Shown: positions 1 through 7,532 of the stretch, piece after piece
Layout of the letters: the number at the start of each line of letters is the position of its first letter
Position numbering within the stretch: the first letter of the stretch is position 1
Assembly: GCA_029779995.1 (NCBI GenBank)
Contig: JAKOZM010000257.1
Location: 1-9,662, forward strand
Direction of reading: 5' to 3'
Source of the DNA: Actinomycetes bacterium
GTDB taxonomy: Bacteria; Actinomycetota; Actinomycetes; S36-B12; UBA10799
DNA length: 9,662 nucleotides
Translations under genes and position numbers: made by a program
Notes under the pieces: model-generated
Databases searched by the model: none
What the model was told of the DNA's origin: nothing
Seen by the model: only the letters and a program-made list of their open reading frames with translations

Positions 1-1
1 G

Positions 2-1273
2 CTGGTGGATCAGCGGGTGTTCCCGTTCCTACGCGAGATCGGCGGTGACGGTTCCACCTACGCCCATCACATGAAAGATGCCCGCTTCACGATCCCGAAC
101 GCGGCGCTGCTGGCCAAAGTCGTAGACCTCATCGATGAGGTGCCGATGGCCGACCGGGACACCAAAGGCGACCTGTACGAGTACATGCTGTCCAAGATCG
201 CAACCGCCGGTGCCAACGGGCAGTTCCGCACCCCCCGGCACATCATCCAGCTCATGGTGGAACTCACCTCACCCACCACGACGGACATCATCTGCGACCC
301 AGCCGCCGGCACCTGCGGCTTCCTCGTCGGCGCCGAGGAATATGTCCGCCGCGAACACGCCGCCGAACTGCTCAACCCGGCAGCCAACAAGCACTTCCAC
401 CACGGCATGTTCCACGGCTTCGACTTCGACAACACCATGCTGCGCATCGGCAGCATGAACATGCTTCTGCACGGTGTCGAAGACCCGGACATCCGCTACC
501 GCGACTCCCTGGCCCAGGACAACGCCGAAGACGCGCAGGAATACACCCTGATCCTGGCGAACCCGCCGTTCGCCGGGTCGCTGGACTACGAGTCCACCGC
601 CAAAGACCTCCAGGCGATCGTGAAGACGAAGAAGACCGAACTGTTGTTCCTTGCCTTGTTCCTTCGGCTGCTCAAACCCGGCGGCCGGGCTGCGGTGATC
701 GTCCCGGACGGGGTGCTGTTCAACGCCTCGAAAGCCCACAAAGCACTGCGCCGCACCCTGGTCGAGGATCAGAAACTCGACGCCGTGATCTCCCTGCCCT
801 CGGGGGTGTTCCGGCCCTACGCAGGGGTGTCCACGGCGATCCTGCTGTTCACCAAAACCAACTCCGGTGGCACCGACCACGTGTGGTTCTACGACTGCAC
901 CGCCGACGGCTGGTCCCTGGACGACAAACGCAACCCCCTCCTGCCGGCAGGCAAACTCGGACCCTGCCCCGAAGAACCCCTGACGGCCGAGGAGCACGCC
1001 AAGAACAACCTGCCCGACATCGCCGCCCGCTGGGCAGGCCGCGACACCACCGAACGGGACCGGGCACGCACCGACCAGTCGTTCACCGTGCCGGTCGCGG
1101 ACATTGCCGCTCAAGGCCTCGACCTCTCCATCAACCGCTACAACCAAGTCGTCCACGACGAAATCGAACACTTGCCGCCCGCTAAAGTCATCGCCGAACT
1201 GCGCGAACTTGAAGCCCAGATCGCCCAGGGGCTCGACGACTTGGAGATGCTGTTAGTCGATCGCGAGGTCTAG
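2..1273 (+). CDS. hsdM: Type I restriction-modification DNA methyltransferase subunit HsdM (5' partial)
   Basis: This is the modification subunit of a type I R-M system. It transfers a methyl group from S-adenosylmethionine to adenine at the site chosen by HsdS, and it is also part of the restriction complex. Numbering from the first in-window GTG (position 5), the SAM-binding motif I (DPAAGTCGF) starts near residue 98 and the N6-adenine catalytic motif IV (NPPF) is at residues 186-189. The segment GQFRTPRHII ahead of motif I is typical of HsdM. Family members are usually about 480-520 residues. Here 422 are visible, the frame is open to the left edge, and the first residues (VFPFLRE) match internal family sequence, so roughly 80 N-terminal residues probably lie outside the window and the GTG at 5 is not the true start. 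The TAG stop is followed 11 nt later by hsdS, which indicates one operon. Third positions are strikingly C-rich compared with hsdR. Confidence 0.95.
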   Translation: MVDQRVFPFLREIGGDGSTYAHHMKDARFTIPNAALLAKVVDLIDEVPMADRDTKGDLYEYMLSKIATAGANGQFRTPRHIIQLMVELTSPTTTDIICDPAAGTCGFLVGAEEYVRREHAAELLNPAANKHFHHGMFHGFDFDNTMLRIGSMNMLLHGVEDPDIRYRDSLAQDNAEDAQEYTLILANPPFAGSLDYESTAKDLQAIVKTKKTELLFLALFLRLLKPGGRAAVIVPDGVLFNASKAHKALRRTLVEDQKLDAVISLPSGVFRPYAGVSTAILLFTKTNSGGTDHVWFYDCTADGWSLDDKRNPLLPAGKLGPCPEEPLTAEEHAKNNLPDIAARWAGRDTTERDRARTDQSFTVPVADIAAQGLDLSINRYNQVVHDEIEHLPPAKVIAELRELEAQIAQGLDDLEMLLVDREV

Positions 1274-1284
1274 TAGGTGGACGA

Positions 1285-2460
1285 GTGAGAAGTACCTTCC
1301 CAACGGTTCCACTGGGGGAAATCACATCCCTAAGTTCCACTCGTAGCGGTGGCGGCCACCTCCCCATCTACTCCGTAACTAAGCACGATGGCTTCGTTCC
1401 CAGCCTCGAGTACTTCAAGAAGCAAGTTTTCAGTCGCGACACTTCCAACTACCGATTGGTCAAGGCCGGCCAGCTGGCTTACGCAACGATCCATCTCGAT
1501 GAAGGTTCCATCGGTATCGCTCCGGAAGACTGCCTCATCAGCCCCATGTACACGGTGTTTTCGACTCACTCCAACGTGGATGCTCGATATTTGCTCAGGT
1601 TCATGAAAAGCCCGGTCGCGCTGTCGAACTACGCGGGCTTGGGCAGAGGGGCAGTGCACCGTCGTAAAGCAGTCTCTTACAGCGCCTTGTCTGCGATGCG
1701 CGTCCCTCTTCCGCCGCTTGACGAGCAGCGGCGGATTGCGGGGATTCTGGATTTGGCGGACGGGTTGCGGGCCAAACGCCGGCAGTCGATCGCCCTGCTG
1801 GACACCCTGACCCAGTCGATCTTCCTCGACATGTTCGGCGATGCCGATCCAGGCTGGACGCGTGGCGTGGTCTTAGATGCTGCCGCCGACCACAAGGGGT
1901 CGATACGCACCGGGCCTTTCGGGAGTCAGCTGCTTCACAGCGAGTTCGTTGACGCGGGCGTGGCGGTGCTCGGGATTGATAACGCCGTGAACAATGTGTT
2001 TCGGTGGGGGGAGCGTCGGTTCATCACTGACAGCAAGTACCAGGAGCTGAGCCGATACCGCGTCTATCCGGGTGATGTCCTGATCACGATCATGGGGACG
2101 ACGGGCCGCTGCGCGGTAGTCCCGGACGACATCCCTATTGCTATCAACACGAAGCACCTCTGCTGTATCTCACTGAACCCACAGAAGTGCCTTCCTGAAT
2201 ACCTTCATGCCTACTTTCTTCATCATCCTGATGCTCGCGATTATCTTGGCCGACAGGGAAAAGGGGCGATCATGGTCGGCTTGAACATGGGCCTTATCAA
2301 GGCGATGCCTCTGATCCTGCCGCCGATTGACTTGCAGGCTCGGTTCGCTGCGCGTCTCAACGTTGTTGGGCAAGCTCTGGATGCCGCGATTCGGGCGTCT
2401 GCCGAAGTGGATTCCCTGTTCGCCACTTTGCAAGCGCGGGCGTTCCGCGGCGAGTTGTAG
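1285..2460 (+). CDS. hsdS: Type I restriction-modification specificity subunit HsdS
   Basis: This is the DNA-recognition subunit of the type I complex. It holds two target recognition domains (TRDs), each reading one half of a bipartite site, separated by helical spacers that bind HsdM. TRD1 spans about residues 1-140. The central conserved region begins with PLPPLDEQRRIAGIL near residue 141 and continues as a helix to LDMFGD near 187. TRD2 covers about 188-340 and contains the typical IRTGPFGSQL and YRVYPGDVLITIMG stretches. The distal conserved region starts at LILPPIDLQARF near 343 and ends in the classical ARAFRGEL. At 391 residues it is full length. The GTG start follows a GGTGG stretch (1276-1280), and no better start is in frame. 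Both TRDs look more AT-rich than the conserved regions, as expected if specificity domains have been exchanged. The recognition sequence cannot be read from the protein. Confidence 0.95.
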   Translation: MRSTFPTVPLGEITSLSSTRSGGGHLPIYSVTKHDGFVPSLEYFKKQVFSRDTSNYRLVKAGQLAYATIHLDEGSIGIAPEDCLISPMYTVFSTHSNVDARYLLRFMKSPVALSNYAGLGRGAVHRRKAVSYSALSAMRVPLPPLDEQRRIAGILDLADGLRAKRRQSIALLDTLTQSIFLDMFGDADPGWTRGVVLDAAADHKGSIRTGPFGSQLLHSEFVDAGVAVLGIDNAVNNVFRWGERRFITDSKYQELSRYRVYPGDVLITIMGTTGRCAVVPDDIPIAINTKHLCCISLNPQKCLPEYLHAYFLHHPDARDYLGRQGKGAIMVGLNMGLIKAMPLILPPIDLQARFAARLNVVGQALDAAIRASAEVDSLFATLQARAFRGEL

Positions 2461-2466
2461 GGGCAG

Positions 2467-2580
2467 GTGCTCTGGTTGAACGCCGCAACGGAGATCCTGG
2501 GCTTCGTGCCGGGTCAGCTGATCCGCAGCGCCGCTATGGTCGTGCCAGAGGCGGCGGCCTGGGAGCGGGGTGAGTGGTGA
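2467..2580 (+). CDS. Possible small ORF (37 codons) between hsdS and hsdR
   Basis: An open frame begins with GTG at 2467 (or TTG at 2476) and ends with TGA at 2578-2580. It encodes a peptide starting VLWLNAATEILGFVPGQL and ending WERGEW. Third positions are G or C in about 32 of 37 codons, like the flanking genes. The frame is the same as that of hsdS, separated from its TAG by two codons, and its TGA overlaps a GTG start of hsdR by four bases (GTGA), a usual sign of translational coupling. The ribosome binding site for its own start is poor (GGGG at 2460-2463). I do not recognise the peptide. It could be a leader peptide coupling hsdR translation, a readthrough tail of HsdS, or chance: the HsdS terminus before the stop already looks normal and complete. 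Confidence 0.35.
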   Translation: MLWLNAATEILGFVPGQLIRSAAMVVPEAAAWERGEW

Positions 2581-5500
2581 GCAATTTCGGGTTCTTGCGG
2601 CGGGAGTGGCCGGAGTTGTATGAGCCTGCGCGGCGTGCGGAGTTGGCGGTGTATGCGGATCCGCGGGCGGCGTGTTTCTACGCCCGCCGGGGGCTAGAGA
2701 TCGCTGTCTCGTGGATGTTCGACCACGACTCGTCGCTTCATCTGCCGTATGACAACAACTTGAACGCGCTGTTGCATGAACCCACGTTCCAGGCTTTTGT
2801 GGGTATGCCGTTGTTCTACAAGGCGCGGGCGGTCAAGGATCTGGGCAACCGGGCTGTGCATAAGGCAGCTCCGATTCCGTCGCGGGAGGCGATGGGGGCG
2901 TTGGGGCAGTTGTTCCAGGTGTTGTTCTGGGTGGCGCGCACCTACAGCCGTGAGCAGCGCCCGGCGGACAGTCTGCGTTTCGACCCGGAACAGGTGCCAC
3001 GGGTGAAGTTGGTGCAGGAGACCTCGCTGGAGCAGATGCGCCAGCAGGCCGAGGAATTGAAGGCTAAAGATGCGGAACTGGCGGAAGCCAGGCGTCTGGC
3101 CGCCGAGGCTGCCTCGGGCAAAGATGCCCTGGATGCTGAACTCGCCGCGGTGAAGGCAGAACTTGCCGAGGTGAAGAAGCGCAACCAGCAGCAGCCCGAC
3201 ACCCACGACTACTCCGAGTCCGAGACCCGGGATCTGTACATCGATCTGTTGTTGTCGGAGGCGGGTTGGGATCTCGACGACGCCCGGAACCGGGAGGTCG
3301 AGGTCGATGGGATGCCCACGGCCTCGGGCAAAGGATTTGTGGATGACGTGTTGTGGGGTGATGACGGTCTGCCGTTGGCGGTGATCGAGGCGAAACGCAC
3401 CCGGGTCAGCCCGCAGGCCGGTCAGCAGCAGGCGAGGTTGTACGCCGACCGGCTGGAAGCCCGGTACGGCCGGCGGCCGGTGATCTTCTACTCCAACGGG
3501 TACGAGCACTGGTTGTGGGATGACCTGGTGTATCCGCCGCGGCAGGTGCAGGGGTTCTTCACGAAGGCCGAGTTGGAGTTGATGGTGCAGCGGCGGACTA
3601 CCCGCCAGACGCTGGGTTCGGTGGAGATCAGTTCGTCGATTGTGGAGCGGTACTACCAGCATCGGGCGATCCGGTCGATCTGCGAGTCGTTCGACGCCGA
3701 CCGGCAGCGCAAGGCGTTGTTGGTGATGGCGACCGGCTCGGGGAAGACCCGCACGGTGATCGCGCTGGTGGATGTGTTGCAGCGGGCGGGCTGGGTGAAG
3801 CGGGTGTTGTTCCTGGCCGACCGGACGGCCTTGGTGAACCAGGCGGTGGGCGCGTTCAAGGCGCACCTGCCCGACTCGGCACCGGTGAACCTGGTGACCG
3901 ACAAGACCACTGACGGGCGGGTGTTCGTCTCCACGTACCCGTCGATGATGAACCTGATCGACGACATGACCGCTGACGGTCGCCGCCGGTTCGGCCCCGG
4001 GCATTTCGACATGATCGTGATTGACGAGGCGCACCGGTCGGTGTTCGCGAAATACCGGGGGATCTTCGACTATTTCGACTCCTACTTGGTGGGGTTGACG
4101 GCGACGCCGAAGGATGAGGTGGACCGCAACACCTACAACCTGTTCGACCTGGAGCCGGGTGTGCCCACGGATGCGTACACGTTGGATGAGGCGGTCAAGG
4201 ACGGGTTCCTGGTGCCGCCGCGGGCGGTGTCGGTGCCGTTGAAGTTCCAGCGCCAGGGCATCCGGTATGACCAGCTGTCGGAGGAGGAGAAGGACGAGTG
4301 GGACGCCCTGGACTGGGGCGAGGAGTCCGATGTTCCGGACCGGGTGGATGCGCAGGCGGTGAACAAGTGGCTGTTCAACGCCGACACGGTGGACAAGGTG
4401 TTGGCGCATCTGATGGAGCATGGGTTGAAGGTGGCTGGTGGGGATCGGTTGGCCAAGACGATCCTGTTCGCGAAGAACCAGGCCCACGCCGATTTCATTG
4501 CCGAACGCTTCGATGTGAACTATCCGCATCTGCGGGGTCAGTTCGCGCGGGTGATCTCCTACAAGGTGGAGTACGCCCAGACGTTGATCGATGACTTCTC
4601 CAACCCGAACAAGGATCCGCATCTGGCGCTGTCGGTGGACATGCTCGACACCGGGATCGACATTCCGCAGGTCGGGAATCTGGTGTTCTTCAAACTGGTC
4701 CGGTCGAAGACGAAGTTCTGGCAGATGCTCGGCCGCGGCACCCGCCTGTCACCGGACCTGCTGGGCCCGGGTGCGGACAAGAGGTTCTTCTACCTGTTCG
4801 ACTACTGCGGGAACCTGGAGTACTTCAGCCAGGACCTGCCCGAGGGTGAGGGCAGCGTGGGGGTCGGGTTGTCGGCGCGGATCTTCGCCGCCCGCGTTGA
4901 GTTGCTGACGGTGATCGACGCTGTCGAGTCTGGGGACGGTGATCGGGTCGGTGCTGCCGATGATCCCGACCCGTCCAGCCTGGCCGGGGTGCGCCGGTCT
5001 GTTGCCAGCCTGCTGCACCGGGACGTGGCGAGCATGAACACTGACAACTTCCTGGTCCGCCCGCACCGACTACTGGTCGAGCGGTACGCGACCCGGGAGG
5101 CGTGGCAGTCGCTGACCGATGAACAGGCGGTCGAGCTGGAGGCCACGGTCTCGCGCCTGCCCGCGGGTGTGCCGGGCGAGGAGGAGCAGGCCAAACGGTT
5201 CGACCTGTTGGCCCTGCGCCTGCAACTGGGGCTGTTGCGCGCCGAGCCGGGCTTTCTGCGGCTGGTGGAGCAGGTGCAGGCGATAGCCGGGCTCTTGGAG
5301 GAGAAGACGGCGATCCCGCTGGTCAACGCGCAGATGCCCCTGATCCAGGACATGCAGACCGACGAGTACTGGGCGGACATCACTGTGCCCATGCTCGAGG
5401 TGATGCGCCGGCGGATCCGCGGGTTGGTGCAGTTCATCGAGAAGACTCACCGCAACCCGATCTACACCGACTTCGAAGACGAGATCGGCGACGGGATCGA

Positions 5501-6002
5501 CCGGATCCTGCCTGGCTTCGACGGCGGAACCAGCCTGGACCGATTCCGGAGCAAGGTCGAAGCCCGGCTGGCTGAGTTGATCCAGGTCGAGGCGGTCCGC
5601 AAGATCCACGACAACGAGCGGATCACGGCTGACGATCTGTCAGCGGTCGAGCAGGCCCTGGTCGATGCCGGGGTCGGCACCGTGGAGGACATCCAGGCCG
5701 CCGCCGAGGACGCCTCCGGGCTGGGGTTGTTCATCCGCTCGGTCGTTGGGCTGGACCGTTCCGCCGCGAAGGCGGCGATGGCCGAGTCCATCGACCTTGG
5801 CCGTCTCGGGACGACACAGATTCAGTTCGTCAACCTTGTCGTGGACTACCTGACCAGCCGCGGAGTGCTGCCCGCCGAAGCGCTGTACGAGGACCCGTTC
5901 ACGGGCATCGCACCGGAAGGACCCGACGGTCTGTTCCCCGGCGAGCAGGTCGATCTGCTGATCGAGGCGTTGCACGTGGTGCACGACAATGCGGTGGCGT
6001 AG
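2574..6002 (+). CDS. hsdR: Type I restriction endonuclease subunit HsdR (EcoEI-like, DUF4145 N-terminus)
   Basis: This is the restriction and translocation subunit. With HsdM and HsdS it pumps DNA using ATP and cuts unmodified DNA away from the recognition site. Domains in order: an N-terminal DUF4145 (HEPN-like) helical domain, about residues 10-115, with GNRAVH near 91-96; a charged coiled coil at about 150-205; a PD-(D/E)xK nuclease with Asp257/Asp258 and E272-A-K274; and a superfamily 2 translocase with Walker A ATGSGKT (386-392), DEAH (484-487), GLTATP (507-512) and the motif VI segment QMLGRGTR (717-724). The rest, from about residue 800, fits the EcoEI R C-terminal domain. At about 1142 residues it is full length. 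Two GTG codons are possible starts: 2574, which has GGAG at 2562-2565, and 2577, which overlaps the preceding small ORF. Third positions are mostly G (TTG, GTG, CGG), unlike hsdM. It ends five bases before a convergent gene. Confidence 0.95.
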   Translation: MVSNFGFLRREWPELYEPARRAELAVYADPRAACFYARRGLEIAVSWMFDHDSSLHLPYDNNLNALLHEPTFQAFVGMPLFYKARAVKDLGNRAVHKAAPIPSREAMGALGQLFQVLFWVARTYSREQRPADSLRFDPEQVPRVKLVQETSLEQMRQQAEELKAKDAELAEARRLAAEAASGKDALDAELAAVKAELAEVKKRNQQQPDTHDYSESETRDLYIDLLLSEAGWDLDDARNREVEVDGMPTASGKGFVDDVLWGDDGLPLAVIEAKRTRVSPQAGQQQARLYADRLEARYGRRPVIFYSNGYEHWLWDDLVYPPRQVQGFFTKAELELMVQRRTTRQTLGSVEISSSIVERYYQHRAIRSICESFDADRQRKALLVMATGSGKTRTVIALVDVLQRAGWVKRVLFLADRTALVNQAVGAFKAHLPDSAPVNLVTDKTTDGRVFVSTYPSMMNLIDDMTADGRRRFGPGHFDMIVIDEAHRSVFAKYRGIFDYFDSYLVGLTATPKDEVDRNTYNLFDLEPGVPTDAYTLDEAVKDGFLVPPRAVSVPLKFQRQGIRYDQLSEEEKDEWDALDWGEESDVPDRVDAQAVNKWLFNADTVDKVLAHLMEHGLKVAGGDRLAKTILFAKNQAHADFIAERFDVNYPHLRGQFARVISYKVEYAQTLIDDFSNPNKDPHLALSVDMLDTGIDIPQVGNLVFFKLVRSKTKFWQMLGRGTRLSPDLLGPGADKRFFYLFDYCGNLEYFSQDLPEGEGSVGVGLSARIFAARVELLTVIDAVESGDGDRVGAADDPDPSSLAGVRRSVASLLHRDVASMNTDNFLVRPHRLLVERYATREAWQSLTDEQAVELEATVSRLPAGVPGEEEQAKRFDLLALRLQLGLLRAEPGFLRLVEQVQAIAGLLEEKTAIPLVNAQMPLIQDMQTDEYWADITVPMLEVMRRRIRGLVQFIEKTHRNPIYTDFEDEIGDGIDRILPGFDGGTSLDRFRSKVEARLAELIQVEAVRKIHDNERITADDLSAVEQALVDAGVGTVEDIQAAAEDASGLGLFIRSVVGLDRSAAKAAMAESIDLGRLGTTQIQFVNLVVDYLTSRGVLPAEALYEDPFTGIAPEGPDGLFPGEQVDLLIEALHVVHDNAVA

Positions 6003-6016
6003 AGCCGCTATCGCCA
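5995..6016. terminator. Candidate bidirectional terminator hairpin between convergent genes
   Basis: TGGCGTAG (5995-6002) pairs with CTA-T-CGCCA (6008-6016), giving an 8-bp stem with one bulged T and a 5-nt loop. The two arms hold the hsdR stop codon (plus strand) and the stop of the minus-strand HEPN-like frame. Its place between two converging transcription units suggests a shared terminator. There is no T-run on either side, so the call rests on position and pairing only. Confidence 0.35.
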
Positions 6017-6403
6017 GGTCAACGGAATCCGGGCAAGGCTCTGAACCCAGCGGAAATGGCTGCTCTCGGAAACGATGGTTCGCAGGCGATCCTCATCCAT
6101 ACCAAGTTGCTGAAGAAGGCGCAGGGTGACGACAGCTTGGCTTGTTTCTACAACGTCTCGCAGTGCACTAACCCCGGGCAGCGACCTTACAGAACCGTGA
6201 GCGATCTTGTTGCGAGCCTGTGCGGATCTGGTGGACCAGACGTCTGGATGGGACAGCAGGTCGCCCAGCGGGCGACCATCTTCTTGAATAGCCAAGGACG
6301 CGTGCTTGGCTGAACTCGACCCCACGTCGAGTCGCCCAGACTCACAGTCGACTCTGAGGTCGCCACCCGGCCAGGAATGATTCTGTCCACGGGGGTGTGA
6401 CAT
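6008..6403 (-). pseudogene. HEPN-domain (ApeA-like) C-terminal fragment, probably a truncated gene
   Basis: A frame of 131 codons starts with ATG at 6403, four bases after the stop of the XRE-ImmA gene. From about residue 46 it reads like the end of a HEPN domain: LLSHPDVWSTRSAQARNKIAHG, then a long helix (VVETSQAVVTLRLLQQLGM). R64-N-K-I-A-H69 matches the RX4-6H catalytic motif of HEPN RNases, and the pattern resembles the C-terminus of ApeA-like abortive-infection proteins, which are normally several hundred residues long. The first 45 residues show no recognisable domain and cross a 7-bp hairpin (6314-6332). A better ribosome binding site, GGAGA (6417-6421), serves a TTG at 6411 in another frame, which stops at 6187. 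This suggests that deletion or frameshift has removed the N-terminal part. It could instead be a genuine small HEPN protein co-transcribed with its upstream neighbours. The family assignment is from memory of the motif. Confidence 0.45.
6314..6332. repeat. Inverted repeat (7-bp stem, 5-nt loop)
   Basis: ACTCGAC (6314-6320) and GTCGAGT (6326-6332) are perfect complements around CCCAC. An 8-bp palindrome, AGTCGACT, follows at 6346-6353. They lie in the unrecognised first part of the HEPN-like frame. Such clustered short palindromes are more typical of non-coding or rearranged DNA than of a conserved domain. No T-run follows, so a terminator role is not supported. Confidence 0.4.
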
Positions 6404-6407
6404 GTTG

Positions 6408-7532
6408 TCAATCGTTTCTCCGTGACCGCAGTGGGATCACGTTAGCTGCGTTAGTGGAGGACTGGGTCGGATCGTCGCCTAGCCACTTCTGGATCAGGTC
6501 GATCTCGACTCCGCAAGCGTCTGAAGCCTCAGCGACTGGGGATCGAGAGAAGGCCTTCGCGGTCGCCTGTCGAAGAAGAATGGGGCGCTCTGCCTGAACG
6601 TGGACAGGTTCCTGGGTTCGCCAACCTTGCGTGGATAGTTGGATGTTCAGGCTGCGGTACCTGCCGGATGTGATGACCCCGAGGTCCCTTGCCCTGCGGA
6701 TGATGGCGCCAACTGAAACCCCGTAGTCCGCTTTGATGCGCAGGTAGCCGTGCAGTGTTAGAGACTCGCTGACGCGCTCGCGGACAACCTGTTCCGGCAA
6801 CAGTAGTGCCCCAGCGAAACGGTTCGCGCGCAACTCCTCGACAGATCTGGTGGACGTGGATGCTCCGGTCGTGCTGCGGTCGTAGACCAGGTGGGCAAGT
6901 TCGTGGCCGAGGGTGAACCTTTGCACAGCGCCAGGTTGTTCCTTGACGACGGCGACGAGTTGTCTATCGCTGATGGTGGACGGCCTGGATGCTCCCGCGT
7001 GTTGGCTGAGGCTTGTGCCGGCGTGGTCACTGTCAAGGGCCGTCACCACTCCGACGCCTTGTCGCTCAAGCATGCGTACCAGGTTGAGGATGGGTTCGTC
7101 TGGGCCCAGGCCTGTGGATGTGCGAATGTGCGCGGCGGCAGTTTCTGGGTCGGAGGGCAGGTCGGTGGCGTTCGGCAGGGTCGTCTGCTTGTAGCCGGAT
7201 CGTTCCGAGACCTCGCGAAACAGCCGTGAAGCTTCCGTGTAAAGGGCCGCCACACGTTTCTCATCTGCGACTGTTGCGCGTGAAGTCTTTCGGTAGGTGA
7301 TGGGTCCAAGATCTCGGGGGTCAACGGCGACAGTGAAGAATGACAAGGGCAGTCTGAAGGCCTCGGATACCTTTAGCGCCGTCTCCAGCGACAATGGGGT
7401 ACGCCCCTTCTCAATCTTTGACACCAGTGCCTGATTGAGTCCGAGTGTGGTCCCCAGATCCTGTTGAGTGAGGTTCCGCAGTGCTCGCAGGGTCTCGAGT
7501 CGCGCCCCATTGAGTTGCTCGTCAGGCCTCAT
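6408..7532 (-). CDS. XRE-family regulator fused to ImmA/IrrE (M78) zinc metallopeptidase
   Basis: This is a 374-residue fusion of a DNA-binding regulator and a predicted zinc protease. Residues about 8-63 are a helix-turn-helix of the Cro/C1 (XRE) type (RNLTQQDLGTTLGLNQALVSKIEKG). Residues about 165-300 are an ImmA/IrrE peptidase domain: H210-E-L-A-H214 is the zinc-binding HExxH motif, and E233 in EELRANRFAG is the expected third ligand. The C-terminal tail ends in IPLRSRRND. Separate ImmA-type proteases cleave a partner repressor to release genes on mobile elements or stress regulons. In the fused form the target is not known from sequence. It starts inside the end of the preceding gene (11-nt overlap, weak GAAG at -8), so translation is probably coupled. 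Likely roles are autoregulation of this operon and de-repression on stress or phage entry; both are inference. Composition is less GC-extreme than the hsd genes. Confidence 0.92.
   Translation of the reverse strand: MRPDEQLNGARLETLRALRNLTQQDLGTTLGLNQALVSKIEKGRTPLSLETALKVSEAFRLPLSFFTVAVDPRDLGPITYRKTSRATVADEKRVAALYTEASRLFREVSERSGYKQTTLPNATDLPSDPETAAAHIRTSTGLGPDEPILNLVRMLERQGVGVVTALDSDHAGTSLSQHAGASRPSTISDRQLVAVVKEQPGAVQRFTLGHELAHLVYDRSTTGASTSTRSVEELRANRFAGALLLPEQVVRERVSESLTLHGYLRIKADYGVSVGAIIRRARDLGVITSGRYRSLNIQLSTQGWRTQEPVHVQAERPILLRQATAKAFSRSPVAEASDACGVEIDLIQKWLGDDPTQSSTNAANVIPLRSRRND

Noticed and set aside
5..7. GTG at position 5 as the real start of hsdM
   Set aside because: The frame is open to the window edge and the protein begins in what is internal sequence in family members, so the gene is cut by the window.
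269..1171. 300-codon minus-strand frame opposite hsdM
   Set aside because: It is a Gly/Val-rich shadow. The plus strand has the methyltransferase motifs in order.
2694..4622. 642-codon open frame on the minus strand opposite hsdR
   Set aside because: It is a shadow of a GC-rich gene. The product is low-complexity (His, Arg, Gln, Val-rich) with no domain, while the plus strand carries all HsdR motifs.
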